Made by a program: the position numbers and the translations under genes. From NCBI GenBank assembly GCA_026008535.1, contig BRKX01000002.1:68283380-68347379 (forward strand): DNA of 64,000 nucleotides, given 5' to 3'. Below, in pieces: positions 20,561 to 33,383 of the stretch. The notes beneath the pieces are model-generated. The model searched no databases. It saw only the letters and a list, made by a program, of their open reading frames with translations, and was not told the DNA's origin. How positions within the stretch are numbered: position 1 is the stretch's first letter; each line of letters begins with the position of its first letter. This stretch comes from Perilla frutescens. Lineage: Eukaryota; Streptophyta; Magnoliopsida; Lamiales; Lamiaceae.

Positions 20561-20824
20561 CATTACAATCACATCGATGAAGAAATTAATCACAAACACA
20601 CGCGTGCTTCTGAGGTATATAAGTAAGAGTGTGTGTATCTATGTACATATGTATATACAAAATTGGAAGAAGACAGAAAAGGTGAGTGGTTTAGGCAGAG
20701 GGAAGAACCCTAAATCTGGAAACCCTCAAAACAGTTGAAGATTTGATTTAGTGGGAACTGTTCCATTAGAAAAGGAACACTGCTTTTGATTTTGATGTGT
20801 GGAGAAATGATGGTGGGATTGTCT

Positions 20825-20833
20825 CTTTATATA
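20825..20833 (-). promoter_or_regulatory. TATA box for the MIR156 primary transcript
   Basis: TATATAAAG on the minus strand, about 275 bases upstream of the hairpin. Transcription would start near 20795. Plant MIR genes are pol II transcribed and usually have such a TATA box. Confidence 0.6.
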
Positions 20834-20839
20834 ACAATG

Positions 20840-23800
20840 GAAATTTGCAAATCTTTAACGGTGGGAATAAATGTGTGGTTTTATCTTTTTATGGGCCTAT
20901 GTGAAATATTATTTTTATTTGCAACTCCCAATACACACACACATAAACGCACTCTGCGTGTTTTATCTTCTCAATCTTGATCAATGCCATCCTCATTTTG
21001 CTCCATAAATGCTTTATGTTCACACGCATATGATCTTGATAATAAGATTTGTTAATTATATGTTAAATGGACTATTTAAAGATGTGGTAATGTCACATGA
21101 AATTTTACGAGACTAGAGCTCATTATTTCATTTAGGGTTTTTTAATGATTTTATTAAAAATACACGCGTATATGTATCATTCTTGAACCATCTTAATATA
21201 TAGTCACTAATAGACATACGTTATCAATGATACATTTTAGCCATTCTTTCAATCTTTAATTTTTATTTCTTTGTTTGAAAATAAAACTATTTTTAATTAT
21301 TTCAGTTTATATGTAACATTTTTATTAACAATTTTACATTCTAATTTATATTATACCCACTACTTTTCCTCAATAATTAAGCATACACTCACATCGATCA
21401 TTATATATACACACACATTATTTTCAATATTTATTGACTTTTATTCATTTAAAATATTAATTTCGACAATAACATACACATATTCATCAAGACGTACATA
21501 TATGTACATGTGTCTATTGTAGTCCATTTGAACATATATAAAGATTCAAGATTTGTAATCATAAGAAAAAAAAAACACAAGAAAAAAAGGGGGAAATTTA
21601 AAGGGGGGGAAAGAAAGTAGGTTTTGAGCATCATAAATTGAAGTACACCAACCAATGTATCTAGTAATTCTAAATCATTTACTAGCTAGCCAATTGCACC
21701 TCCAGCTCTCTTTCTCTGGATTATTTTTTCTTTCTTTTTTTGGAATTATCTGACACTTTGGTCAACTCGTTCAATGTTTTTGTGGGCGTGACAATTTCTT
21801 TCGAATTTGTTTACCATTTCGAGAAAGAATAGAAGCCCTAGCAATAATTTATTAAATCGATTTTAATATATTTTACTATTATTTTATAAATTTAATGCTT
21901 TATATATAACTTCCGAAAAATGCTTTTTAAGAGGAAAATATATTTCCTTTCACTTGTTTGATTATTTAACTGGATAGAGTGTAAAATCAGTAGAATTTTA
22001 ATTGTTCGATTTTTTTAAAATCAGTAATTAAGTCCAATTAATATAATTATATATATAAACCTTATCAAATGCAAGAATGTTTTGCAACTTGTTTGTTTTG
22101 CTTACAAAGCAAATCCAAACAAGATTTTGTTTTTCCTTTGGCGAATATTGTGGCTTTAAAATTTGAAAAATATATGATTTGATTTTCACTCGTAACTTAC
22201 ATTACATCCACACACTATTATATATGGGATCAACATGATCCACTTTTTGAGTTTTTGTGGGATATTTCTAGTATTTGGTGTATTTATCAAATACCTATCC
22301 ACTACAACAAAAGAATATAAATAATATTGAAAACGATATATTAGTTCTAAGATACTGCAATATATAAAATCATATCAATCTCTACTTGTGACAAAGATTT
22401 TTATTCTTTTAAGATGGTTTTGCTATATAAACATGTTCGAAGTAGGGAAACACAAATTAATTAACTTCAATAATTATTAATTTCGATAAGTTAATTATTG
22501 TGGACCAACCTACGTACCTATCTAAATATATTTCATTCATACATGAAATGAAATTCTTTTAATAGCGCGCATGAGACGGAACTCCCCCACGCACACACCC
22601 CCCAAAAAAAAAAAAATTTACTTGTAATATTTGTGTACAATTTTCTTTAAAAAAAATATTAACTAATACTTAATTAAGATATGAATTTATGGGTGTGAAA
22701 GAAAAGTTCGCCGTAACTCTCAATGAAAATTTTCTAATTCCGATGGTTGTAATTTGTGTAACTGTCACTTAATTTGAAATTGAAATCACTACAAGATGAG
22801 CTCAATTTAAGTTCGTTGGTAATGTTTCCACCAAAACGTTCCTTCAAAAAAAATTCATAGTGGTTAACTAGTTATGACTTATGCTAGTGTTTGTTTTAAA
22901 ATTTTGGAGATTTGAGAGAGGTAGTAATTAATGACTGGAGGGTTTGATTTGATGGTTATAGTTCACCTTTATTGTATGATACTTTGACCATAGATGTCAA
23001 ATATTCTATACGAATGATATAAAATAATGTTTCGAAAGTAAGATGTATTGTGAAAACTGATAATTCCCAAAAATTTAAAACAAAATCGGCCATAAAAGAG
23101 TTTAAAGTTGCAACTTTGAGTTCTCAAACAAACACGGCATAGTTCACTAGTTACCTTTATAGAGTTTGAAAAATAGTGTGTTTGTTTGTGTATAAAAGTT
23201 TGTATAAACGAAGTATATATGATATTATCATATTAATTATTGGCACTTTCTTGAATGCAGAAGGACATGTGACCTAGCACAAAATTATATTTATATTATT
23301 TAATAGATAACATTGAAATTGTCTGAATATTTTCCTGCTCAATAAGCAACATGCATGCCAGAAGATATGTTTATTTATTTCTAACTTTTTATTGGTTTAC
23401 GTATGTCTGAACCAGTTACTGATCAGTAATTTATAGGATTCTAAATATAAACATAAAATACATAAGAAAATATTAGAGAAGAGACAGAAAAATGACAAAT
23501 TTAATTAAGGACTGTAGGTATTCTGCTACTTTAAATCTATATAATTAAATCGTTCACAAAATATTTTCAAATTCATATTCCTTTTATGTTGATATAGATA
23601 TTTATTTTTTGAAAACAATCCTTGTGAAAAAATTAATATAGCCCCACAATTCACGTATGTTTTGTGTGTATATCAGTATATGCATATTCAAGTTTCCAAG
23701 TACAAGACACCGTTTTTATTACTTGTTCTTCTTCTTTTTTTTGTTGAAAAAATCATTTTTTATATAATCATTTATTTCTAAAATAAAAAATATATTGAGA

Positions 23801-24140
23801 AAACTAATAAAAATTGGCGTCATTTGTTACATGTGTGTGTTGATGTGGCTGCCAACTTGGGTTTTAGACCAAATACGGCATACTTAACTCACCAGAAAAA
23901 TTGAGGGATGTTTAATTTCATACGAATTAAAACGTGGTGTTGTAATTGACTAGATTTAAACTAGATTTAAACGTGGTGTCTAATTTATAAAAAAGTGTAA
24001 ACGTGGTGATTTATTTAGCAATTAACCTTTTTTTAAGTTGATTATAATTTAATTCACACCATTTAGGCACTTTAATGGAATAATTAAATGTTTTAATAAT
24101 TAATACAATTTAATTCTCAATATTTGAATATTTTATCATA
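20840..24140. other. Long AT-rich intergenic stretch, no gene seen
   Basis: The first several hundred bases are the presumed MIR156 promoter. The rest is AT-rich with short frames only (an 83-aa frame at 21271-21522 is low-complexity). I see no repeat with definable ends. Confidence 0.45.
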
Positions 24141-24142
24141 TG

Positions 24143-24394
24143 CTCCCTCCGTTTCATAATAAGTGTCATTCTAGCACTTCAGTTTTGTTTCACAAAAAGT
24201 GTCATTCTACACAATCGAGGTAAAAATTTCACATTTTTCACATATTTGCCCCCATTTAATGCATTCAAACAATCATATTTAACTCATTTAATGTATTCAC
24301 GTAAGATGTATAATATAATTTGACTATCTAATTAATATCTTTATTAATATGCTTGCATTCATCCAGAATGTCATTTATTCAGAAATGGAGGGAG
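24143..24394. mobile_element. Stowaway-type MITE, copy 1
   Basis: Ends CTCCCTCCGTTTC and, inverted, CTCCCTCCATTTC with TG/TA next to them. AAGTGTCATTCT is near the left end and AGAATGTCATTTATT, its rough inverse, near the right. About 252 bp, no coding frame. It belongs to the same family as 39572-39810, which lies in the opposite orientation. Confidence 0.85.
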
Positions 24395-24479
24395 TATGAC
24401 ACAATGTATTAATAATTACAAATTACAATAATATTTTTCGCTTTTAATAAAAATCATAACATTTTCTTTGTTCCCTTTT

Positions 24480-24704
24480 TTTATGTCGAGGGCAACCACA
24501 GTCACTACCGAAGTGCATATCGGATAAACTCTGTCTCTGTTTAATAAACAAGGTGTGATGATGTCGAGTGTGTAATAACCAGGTGTGATGATGTCGAGGG
24601 TAACCGCAACCACTACCGAAGTACGCATTGAGTAAACCCCGTCCTTGAAGTAAACCAGGTGTGGCAGGCTCACTACTCCACCACTAGATCATCCATAAGG
24701 GGGA
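24480..24704 (-). mobile_element. tRNA-derived SINE with an internal 108-bp tandem duplication
   Basis: On the minus strand it starts near GGATGATCTAGTGGTGGAG (box A-like). It continues with GCCACACCTGGTTTACTTC and ACTTCGGTAGTGGTTGCGG and ends CCCTCGACATAAAAAAAGGG (poly(A) side). The block starting GTCGAGGG (plus strand 24485) recurs at 24593, a period of 108, so the body is duplicated. The 85-aa minus-strand frame here is an artefact of the repeat. Confidence 0.7.
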
Positions 24705-25122
24705 TATGTTAGATATGTGTTTTGTAATCATTAAAACATTGTGTCATTTATGTTTGAGCGTCCACCGATTAGGAATTGGTCAATTGTAATTAGCATAGCA
24801 TTGAGTTATTTATGTTAAAACACCATTAAATAGTAATTAAAGAGTTTTTTTATACCAAAGTTGTAGTTTTGTTTTGGTTCGTTAATTTTAATTTATAGGG
24901 GAGTTAAATATGAAATTAATACTCGTTTAGATGAGATGCGTGATAAGTGATAACATGGGGTGGGACCAAATGATGAAAGGATTTGTGTTCACATCTCAGG
25001 CATATATACTCATTTATAGATTCCTCAAGTGCCCGACTTTGACACTCAAAATATATTAAATTAATGTATGAATATTACCACGAATAATGCAACATAATAA
25101 TTTTCATTAAAATAGTTGAATA

Positions 25123-25155
<33 letters not shown>

Positions 25156-28100
25156 CGGCGATTGGAAAAGAATATGTTCATCAATCAACGATGGGGGTCA
25201 TAAATATGTACTGATTCCTTTTTTCTTCTCATTAGATTTTGGATGTGCATTGAACTTTTCCAGAAAATGGGATTTCACTTTTCCTCACTTAATTAAAAAA
25301 TAAGCGTACTGCTAAATATCATGATTCCATTTTTCATGGCCGACGTCAACTATATATATATATATATATATATATAGTGGATTTGTGCTCTCCCTTTTCT
25401 TGCTCTCTTTTTACACAGTATCAAAGATATGGGACACTTACAAATAAAGAAATATGATCATTCATTTGTTGACTTCTTGTATTTATTTTTTGCTCTATAT
25501 TTCAATCATGTCTAATAAATAATTGATTGACTATTAGATGAATAAATAATGATTGAAGCACTCAATGCTGAACTTAACAAAGTATATATAGATGTTTGAA
25601 TTAAGTTTCAACTCTTTTATTATCAATTGAACCGAACATGAAGCTTAGATTAAATATTTCGATCATTTTCCACTTGTGTTGTGTATATTATATTGTTTTT
25701 GGTTTATCGTTTCATTTCTCCATCATATTTCGATTCAATCTAACATTGTAGATTGATACCGCATACTAATGTTCTAAGGACGTGTTGGATTTAAAACCCA
25801 TTGCTCACATTTTCCCCATCTAAAAATTGTATATTAATTTTAATTCTCAATAAAATATCAAGTATCCATAAATGATGGGTCGATAATTGTTCCGAATTAG
25901 AAATTCGGTCTTTAAACACATATAAATAAAATAGGAAATTATGTAAAAAAGATAAAACAATGTATTAAAGAATTTACTGTAGGAATAAAAAAATTGATAA
26001 ATTAGGAAGGGACATTTCTTAAAGAAAAAGATAAAGCTATGAACTCAGCAACCAATAGAATTTGCACAAGGACTAAGTGGCACAAACCCATGCGTGGATC
26101 GTATACGGCGCCCAAAGCAGCTTAAAGGTGGGGGTGTGTGTGAATATGTGCATATATGTATATATTTATGTGATCAATTAAATGAATAAAATAATGTTGA
26201 GAATATATATCAATTATTAATAAAATGTTCGAAATAATGGGTGCAAAGGCGTAGGTTGCGGGAGAGTGACAATTCTTTCTTTCCCACCCACATACATACA
26301 TGATACAGATTCCCACATTCTCATCTCATTTCTAAACTAATGCTAACTCAAATGTCATGTTCCAACAAATGGGGTAATTCATTGCTTTCTTCTTCATCCA
26401 AACTTTTTTTTTTTGCCCCTTTCTACCTGTTTTTAAATTAAGAGGCACAATCAATTATTTATATACTGTAAATGGAACTCATCGACGACTACGTACATTT
26501 CATATTATTAATGCACATATATAGGAGTACGATTACATTAGAATTGTGCGGTTATTTTTTACAAAATTTTCATTTTAATGTACAAGTGTTTCATGGCAAC
26601 AAACAAGCGGGACCCACTCTAATATTTCTGAGACCCATGATGAAATGCAAAAAAAATGGATCCTAAATTTTATTTATTTATTTATTTTTGCGAGCATCTC
26701 GAAGTTTCTTCCATTCTATCTCAATCATCCTAAATTTTAAAAAAAGTGCAATCAACGTTTAAGAAATTCAATTCATGAGTTCTATAAGTAACAAACATTT
26801 TAATTAATTAAATAATCGTAAAATAAAAATGTTGATGATATTAAAAAAAATTATTCATAATGGTAGCAACTCAATTTTTTATTGTGATATTTTATGTTGG
26901 GATTTGGTAAAATCAACATTGGGGGATAAAAGCTCTAAATACAACAACTCAATTATTATTTTTTTCTTTATACAATATTGATAAAAATTAAAAACGGGAT
27001 TTTTAATGGTGCCCTTTTTGGATTTTATCTTTGTTTAGAGCATATATAGTTGATTAATAGTCCAATTGCAAAATTAAAATTAATGCAACACAAAATCTCA
27101 ATAAATTTTCACATTAAATTAAACATATAAAAAAAAAGCAGCGGAACTAATCATTAAAATAGATTTTACTTTGAGGTCTGTATAAGAGTTGAGCTAGTGG
27201 AGTCTAATATAGATAGTTATTTAAACTTTGTGTATAACTATTTTCTAAGACTTGCATGATTACATCCCTTTTTTTTAATCCAAAATGGGGATCATTGACG
27301 ATGGCCCACCTGACCTACCCTGCAAACGAGATGAATCAATAGTTCATCACCTCTCATAAAATTAAAAGTACAGTAACTAATGTACCTTAACAGCGTACAT
27401 TCGATTGTTTATTATTCAATTGATAATCAACCCATTGCAACAACCAACCACTAAATAAGTTAGTGTAAATTGAGTCGATATCATTACTAAAATATTGATA
27501 CAACACAACATTTAAACATCTAACAAACATGGTGATATAAAATCAATTTCAAACTTGACTAGAGAAGGACACACGCAACAAAAAAAACATGATTTGCATA
27601 AATAATAATGAAGCATGATTAATTAATATTGATTGGATTGAAGAGATAGGAGTGCAAGATGAACAATGAATGTTTAATTAGGTAATAATTAAACTAATTA
27701 AGTTTGATTAGTGGGTGTGATTGTACTTTGTACATAGGTTGTTGATCCAATCATGCGTGTGTGGGTACAACAAAACTAGACTTTCCCTTAATGGAAATCG
27801 CCACTTGGCCGACGTGGTACCTGTGGGTCCCCCCCACATTCCTCTTCTAGCAGCTGATCTATAATGTCACCTTCTCCACAAATATTTAAATACTTTCTAT
27901 TTATATGTGAGTATTAAATAAGGTGTTTAATTCGACCTTATAAAATAAAAAATAGTAGCACGGTTAATCCAATAAAAAAATATAAATCAATATTTTTTGT
28001 TAACTTTAACAAAGAATACCATATTATATTGGTAACTTAATGGTGGACGCTTCAAAAAGGTCGCCTAAGCCAAAATCACAACAATTAACAACTCCTCCTA

Positions 28101-30290
28101 GTTTATATTTAATTTATTTGAATGTGCCTTACGAGTTACGATCAATTAATATTGATAAAAATTTATGTGAGATTGTTTTATGGGTCAAAATCCGTATCCA
28201 AATTCGCACTTATTGATTCATTTAAAATTTTGATGTTTGATTATATTTAGATCTGAATTTTAACTCGTCTAATAAATTTTAGTTCGCAAAATATGTAAGA
28301 TGATCTCACAGAGATTCCTTTATTCATATTGGACAAATAATGTACAACAGTGTGTGTGTGTAATTGGTGAAATTCAATTTCATACTAGCTGATCGCAAGT
28401 TCATTCATTCGATTACTAAAAATTGCTCAGGCAAACAAATGCTTACACTCATGAGGAAGTAAAATCGGATTGATATACGTAACCCACTTGGTTTGATGAT
28501 TGATCGTGAGAATCTAACATGAGGACATACATATATATATATATATATGTTTAAATAATAATAATGATAATGAAAAGATATTGTTGAAAACCCATTTAAT
28601 TTCCCGTATATTCTCTCCTCATCCAATCCTTGGTTTTGATACACTTTTGGCGATGCGAATGTTCATGCTTTTCAACCATGTGCACTTCATCACAATTTAC
28701 AACTTCCATATTATTATTTTTTGAGTCAGAAAAAAAGAACCGATGAATCACTGTATACAAGAAGTTCATGGTTTGGAGGTTTCTGATGCGACTCCATTTC
28801 CAAATATAATCATTCAAAATTCTATTAAGAACTATCTCTAGCCTGCAATAGCAATTCTTGATCGACCTAATAAATTAGTGATTATAATTTATCAAATTGA
28901 ATAAAATAATTTAAGACTCGAGTTCGTTTAGATTAATACTGTCCTATAGTTGAACCAGTACAGTGTATTGCATTTTCTTAGGAGATTTAATTTTTGGTGG
29001 AAATATTATCCACACTTACAAATTAAAGAGCATTTTCTTCATTTTTTTTTGGCGGGGGAGGGGGGGGGGTGGATTTGTAACGTATTACCATTTTTTTTTA
29101 TCACGGTTTAAGTAACACTTTCCAAACATATATCGAAGTTGTTGAGAATTCAATTTGGGGAAAAAGATTAAAAACATATTTTAGGAAGTTTTGAACTAAT
29201 ATTTTGTATTTGTGGATAAACTCGTAGGTGCTCTTCATAATCAATTACTAAATGTTTCACAAACAAAATAGGGACATATGTGTCGATTATGAGATAAGAT
29301 AAGAGTTGCTTTGTGCTTAATAACTCGATTAGTACAAATTGATAGAGAAAGGTTCACATCCAAATTTGATCATTAAAATACGAGTTTGTAATGAAAGTTG
29401 GCTTGGATTGAATTCAAATTTTAACGATAAAAGATACAAAATCAATGTTGAAACCGTTTGTAATTTACGCCCACAATTCGGCCCAAATACTATACAATTG
29501 ACTTTTTATGTCCTTTTTAAGATTACAATCACAATCTATAATAACTAATTAAAATGGTTAAAAAAAAGATAATCTAATGTCACTACATTGTCTCTACTCT
29601 CTGCTAAGTAGCAAGTCATACTGTCATTCTTCTTGAGTATTGACAACTCCAATTCTACAACCTCTTCAAAGTAGAAACGCAATACTATTTTAAGTTGCGA
29701 TTAATTTTATTTGAAAAAATAAGCACCACATATAAATATAAATACTATTTAAAATATCTGTGCAGTTGAAGATATTTTAATATATAACAAACTATGTTAT
29801 AGAGGAAAACTAGGGCCGTAATCTAATTGAGCCGAGCTGCTCAATATTGACTCATTTATTATGGAGTGAGCCTTGAAGTTTATTTTCTTTTAAAAATAAA
29901 CTATCTTATTCACAAAAAAATACTATATTCACTAAAATTGGTATTTTTTTTTCTTATAATAAATAAAATTTGTTAGAGACATAATATAGTTACTACTAAT
30001 TAAAGTATAAACTATTAGTTTTATCAAGTTAATAATTTCATATTTTCAAGCTATCTCATTTAATGAGCTTTCACGAGCTAACTAGTTGAACATTGCCAAG
30101 CTCAAGTTTGACTCATTTATTGAATCAAAATCCAAATACATGATGAAACATATTAAATCTTATGACTTATCTCATCTTTCCTTGGAAATGAGCCCAATCG
30201 ATTTTTATATTTATTTTCCCACATAAATTATTAGCCCACTATCAAAATTAAAAAGTATAGGCCCACAAAAATACCCTACGCATGAACACC
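24705..30290. other. Long gene-poor AT-rich stretch
   Basis: No gene recognised over 5.5 kb. It contains TA microsatellites (about 25125-25155, 25351-25376 and 28530-28549), a G-run at about 29051-29070, and only short, featureless frames. Bases 28120-28325 have inverted GTGAGAT/ATCTCAC-type segments around GGGTCAAAATCCG and may be a diverged MITE. Confidence 0.45.
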
Positions 30291-30389
30291 AGAAACGACG
30301 CCGTTCCTGCGAGGGGCAGAACCGTCAATGAACGAAAAAAACACAATGGAACGTAGAAGGCTCAATCCAAACCCCTAAAAACACAGCGA

Positions 30390-30527
30390 ATTGGCAGCGT
30401 CTAAACTCACTCTCTATCTCTCTCCTCCACTCCGCGGCGTAGATCCGAGGAGTTTTGGTCCATCTTCGCCGCAAAATCCAACCCATAATCACCGTCTCTC
30501 TCTACAGATCTCTTTTTTAATCGTGAG
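30390..30527 (+). other. eIF4A: Non-coding first exon of eIF4A
   Basis: CT-rich leader ending at the splice donor ATCGTGAG|GTAACTT. The next splice acceptor is just before the ATG (GGCAG|TCATGG at 31522/31523). The start of the exon is approximate. The 995-base T-rich leader intron is of the kind that can raise expression of plant housekeeping genes (inference). Confidence 0.65.
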
Positions 30528-31524
30528 GTAACTTCATCGGAACTTTGTTTTATCGCTCTTAAAATTTTACGTGCTTGACTTGTGGTGCGTGTTTGTGTGC
30601 TTGTCGGATTGGCTGGATATCTAGATGTGTTTATTTTTTTGATCGGCGATGGATTGGTTTTGGTTTCTACCTGTTTTTTTCCCTTCTACAGAGTTTGTTT
30701 GATTCGGCTATTTTATTAGGAAGATCTGCTTTTTTTTTTGCTGTTTTTTCGCCATTTGTCTTAGGATTTTTATTTTATTTTTCTGAGATATCGTTTATGC
30801 AACATGTTTGTATGACATTTTTTTCGTGTTGGTTTTTGTTTCCGAACTACAAGTTTTGCTGCTGATGAAGTGATTGTTCGACTTTTTTTGGCTGTCGGAG
30901 TGAGAAACTCAACTAAAAAATTGTTCTTTGAGATTGTCTATGCGTTGCTTTGATGCTTCTTTGACGAATTTTACCTGTTGAGCTTTATAGGTTTTGGAGC
31001 TTCGTTTTATTGCTAATTTATACTTGTGAGTGCTTTGGCAGTTTTCTTGTCTAATTTGATCTTGTACTGTTACTGTATTGTTAACTAGTCAGCTGCATTG
31101 AGTTACATTTTATGTCAGTAGAGTACTTACGTTTGATGTGTTTGGGAATGTTGAACATTGTATGATCTCTTCCGTACATGTGTTTATTTCTTGTTGGTGC
31201 CATCTTGTATGGAATTTTTACTGGATGGTCACGCATGCAATTTGCTGCTTCCTTTTTTTTTTTGGTTTTCTGGCCAACATGAGCACTCTCTTGGAGTCAT
31301 CGTAACTATCCATTTCTGCTCTTGGCCAGTTTTCCTGAAATACACTACTTGAAAGTTCAGAGTTTGGAGTAGTGGCTGATGTTATGAGCTGTAGCAGCTG
31401 TTTTATTGAATATTAAGTTGTGATGTGATTATATACTTACATTTTCTAATGGAACTGTGCACTTTACTCTGCATTACTGGGGTTGATTTATTTTATTTAT
31501 TTGGCTCTGTCTATTTTGGCAGTC

Positions 31525-33383
31525 ATGGCTGGAATGGCGCCTGAAGGTTCTCAATTTGATGCTGGCAAATTTGATACTAAAATGAATGAGCTGTTAGTTC
31601 CCTTATTAACATACTTCTATCTTATCTCTGTACTCCAAGAAGAAGTTCGGTATTACTGTTTGTTACTCACTATGTTTTCTAATTGTTGGAATTTACAGAC
31701 TTGGAACTGATGGCGAGGAATTCTTCACAAGTTATGATGAGGTCTATGACAGTTTTGATGCCATGGGATTGCAGGAAAATCTTCTGAGAGGCATCTATGC
31801 CTATGGTACTTGATCAAATAATTTTAAAAGCATACTAGTTCCTTGGCTATCCTCCCTTCATTTTTCCCCCATATTTCTTCCATTGTAATTACATTGATGT
31901 GTTTATCAGTTCTATCAGTCTCTTGTTAGTTGTTACATTCTTTGATGTTATCTATCCGTGTTATCAGTGACCTGATATGAATGGCTTATTGTTGATAATA
32001 TAATGCTTGTGCATGATGTAACTATATTTGTGTTTCTCTGAAGGTTTTGAGAAGCCTTCTGCAATTCAGCAGAGAGGTATTGTTCCCTTCTGCAAGGGGC
32101 TTGATGTGATTCAACAAGCCCAATCTGGGACTGGAAAAACTGCCACATTCTGCTCTGGAATTCTTCAGCAGCTGGATTATACTATTGTTGAATGCCAGGC
32201 TCTTGTTCTGGCACCCACCCGTGAACTTGCACAGCAAATTGAGAAGGTTATGCGAGCTCTAGGTGATTATCTTGGTGTTAAAGTCCATGCTTGTGTTGGA
32301 GGTACCAGTGTGCGTGAAGATCAGCGTATTCTGTCCAGTGGGGTTCATGTTGTGGTTGGTACCCCCGGACGTGTGTTTGACATGTTGAGAAGGCAGTCCC
32401 TGCGTCCTGATTACATCAAGATGTTTGTGCTTGATGAAGCAGATGAAATGCTCTCTAGGGGGTTCAAGGATCAGGTTCTTTTTTAGGCCTTTTGTGATTT
32501 GCCTTTTTCATTTGAATTCTGTGCTCTAACATATTTTTTTTTAGTTTGGTTATTATTACTATTTTATGCTGGGGCATAGGGTAGACAGTTATTGCATGCC
32601 ATTGATAATTGATGTCGTTGCACTAAATTAATCACAACTTTCAGTTAGAGTCCTCTAAAGTTGTGTTCCTCATTTCTCATCAACCTTTGAAAATGGTTTT
32701 ATCTATGTGCTATAAGCTGAATATTTTCTATGAATTTTTTCTATCAGATATACGATATCTTCCAGTTGCTGCCTCCCAAGATTCAAGTTGGTGTATTTTC
32801 TGCTACCATGCCACCAGAGGCACTTGAGATCACAAGGAAATTTATGAACAAGCCTGTCCGTATTCTCGTGAAGCGTGATGAGCTAACCCTTGAGGGTATC
32901 AAGCAGTTCTATGTCAATGTGGATAAGGAAGAATGGAAGCTCGAAACCCTCTGCGATCTTTATGAGACCTTGGCCATCACACAAAGTGTCATCTTCGTCA
33001 ACACGAGGCGCAAGGTGGACTGGCTGACTGACAAGATGCGCAGCCGGGATCATACCGTCTCTGCCACCCACGGTGACATGGACCAGAACACAAGAGATAT
33101 AATCATGCGGGAATTCAGATCCGGTTCCTCCCGTGTCCTCATCACCACGGATCTCTTGGCCCGTGGTATAGATGTGCAACAGGTCTCTCTTGTTATCAAC
33201 TATGATCTGCCAACTCAGCCCGAGAACTATCTCCATCGTATCGGACGAAGTGGGCGATTTGGGAGGAAGGGTGTCGCTATAAACTTCGTCACCAAGGATG
33301 ATGAGCGCATGCTCTTCGATATACAAAAGTTCTACAATGTTACAGTTGAGGAGCTTCCGGCCAATGTCGCTGACCTTCTCTAA
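31525..33383 (+). CDS. eIF4A: Eukaryotic initiation factor 4A (DEAD-box RNA helicase)
   Basis: Coding exons 31525-31592, 31699-31805, 32044-32474 and 32748-33383 join in frame to 413 aa, the normal length of plant eIF4A. All splice sites are GT-AG. Helicase motifs appear in order: Q motif [10 protein letters not shown], Walker A AQSGTGKT, Ia PTRELAQQ, Ib [36 protein letters not shown]. The protein starts [12 protein letters not shown] and ends in VADLL, as in plant eIF4A. It unwinds mRNA leaders in the eIF4F complex with eIF4G and eIF4E in the cytosol, using ATP. The gene looks intact, with exon 4 markedly GC-richer than the surrounding DNA. The 147-aa minus-strand frame at 32883-33326 is its shadow. 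Confidence 0.98.

Noticed and set aside
26122..28817. Several 60-80 codon frames in the gene-poor region
   Set aside because: Low-complexity or featureless products without promoter, splice context or known motif.
32883..33326. 147-codon minus-strand frame
   Set aside because: Antisense shadow of the GC-rich last exon of eIF4A.
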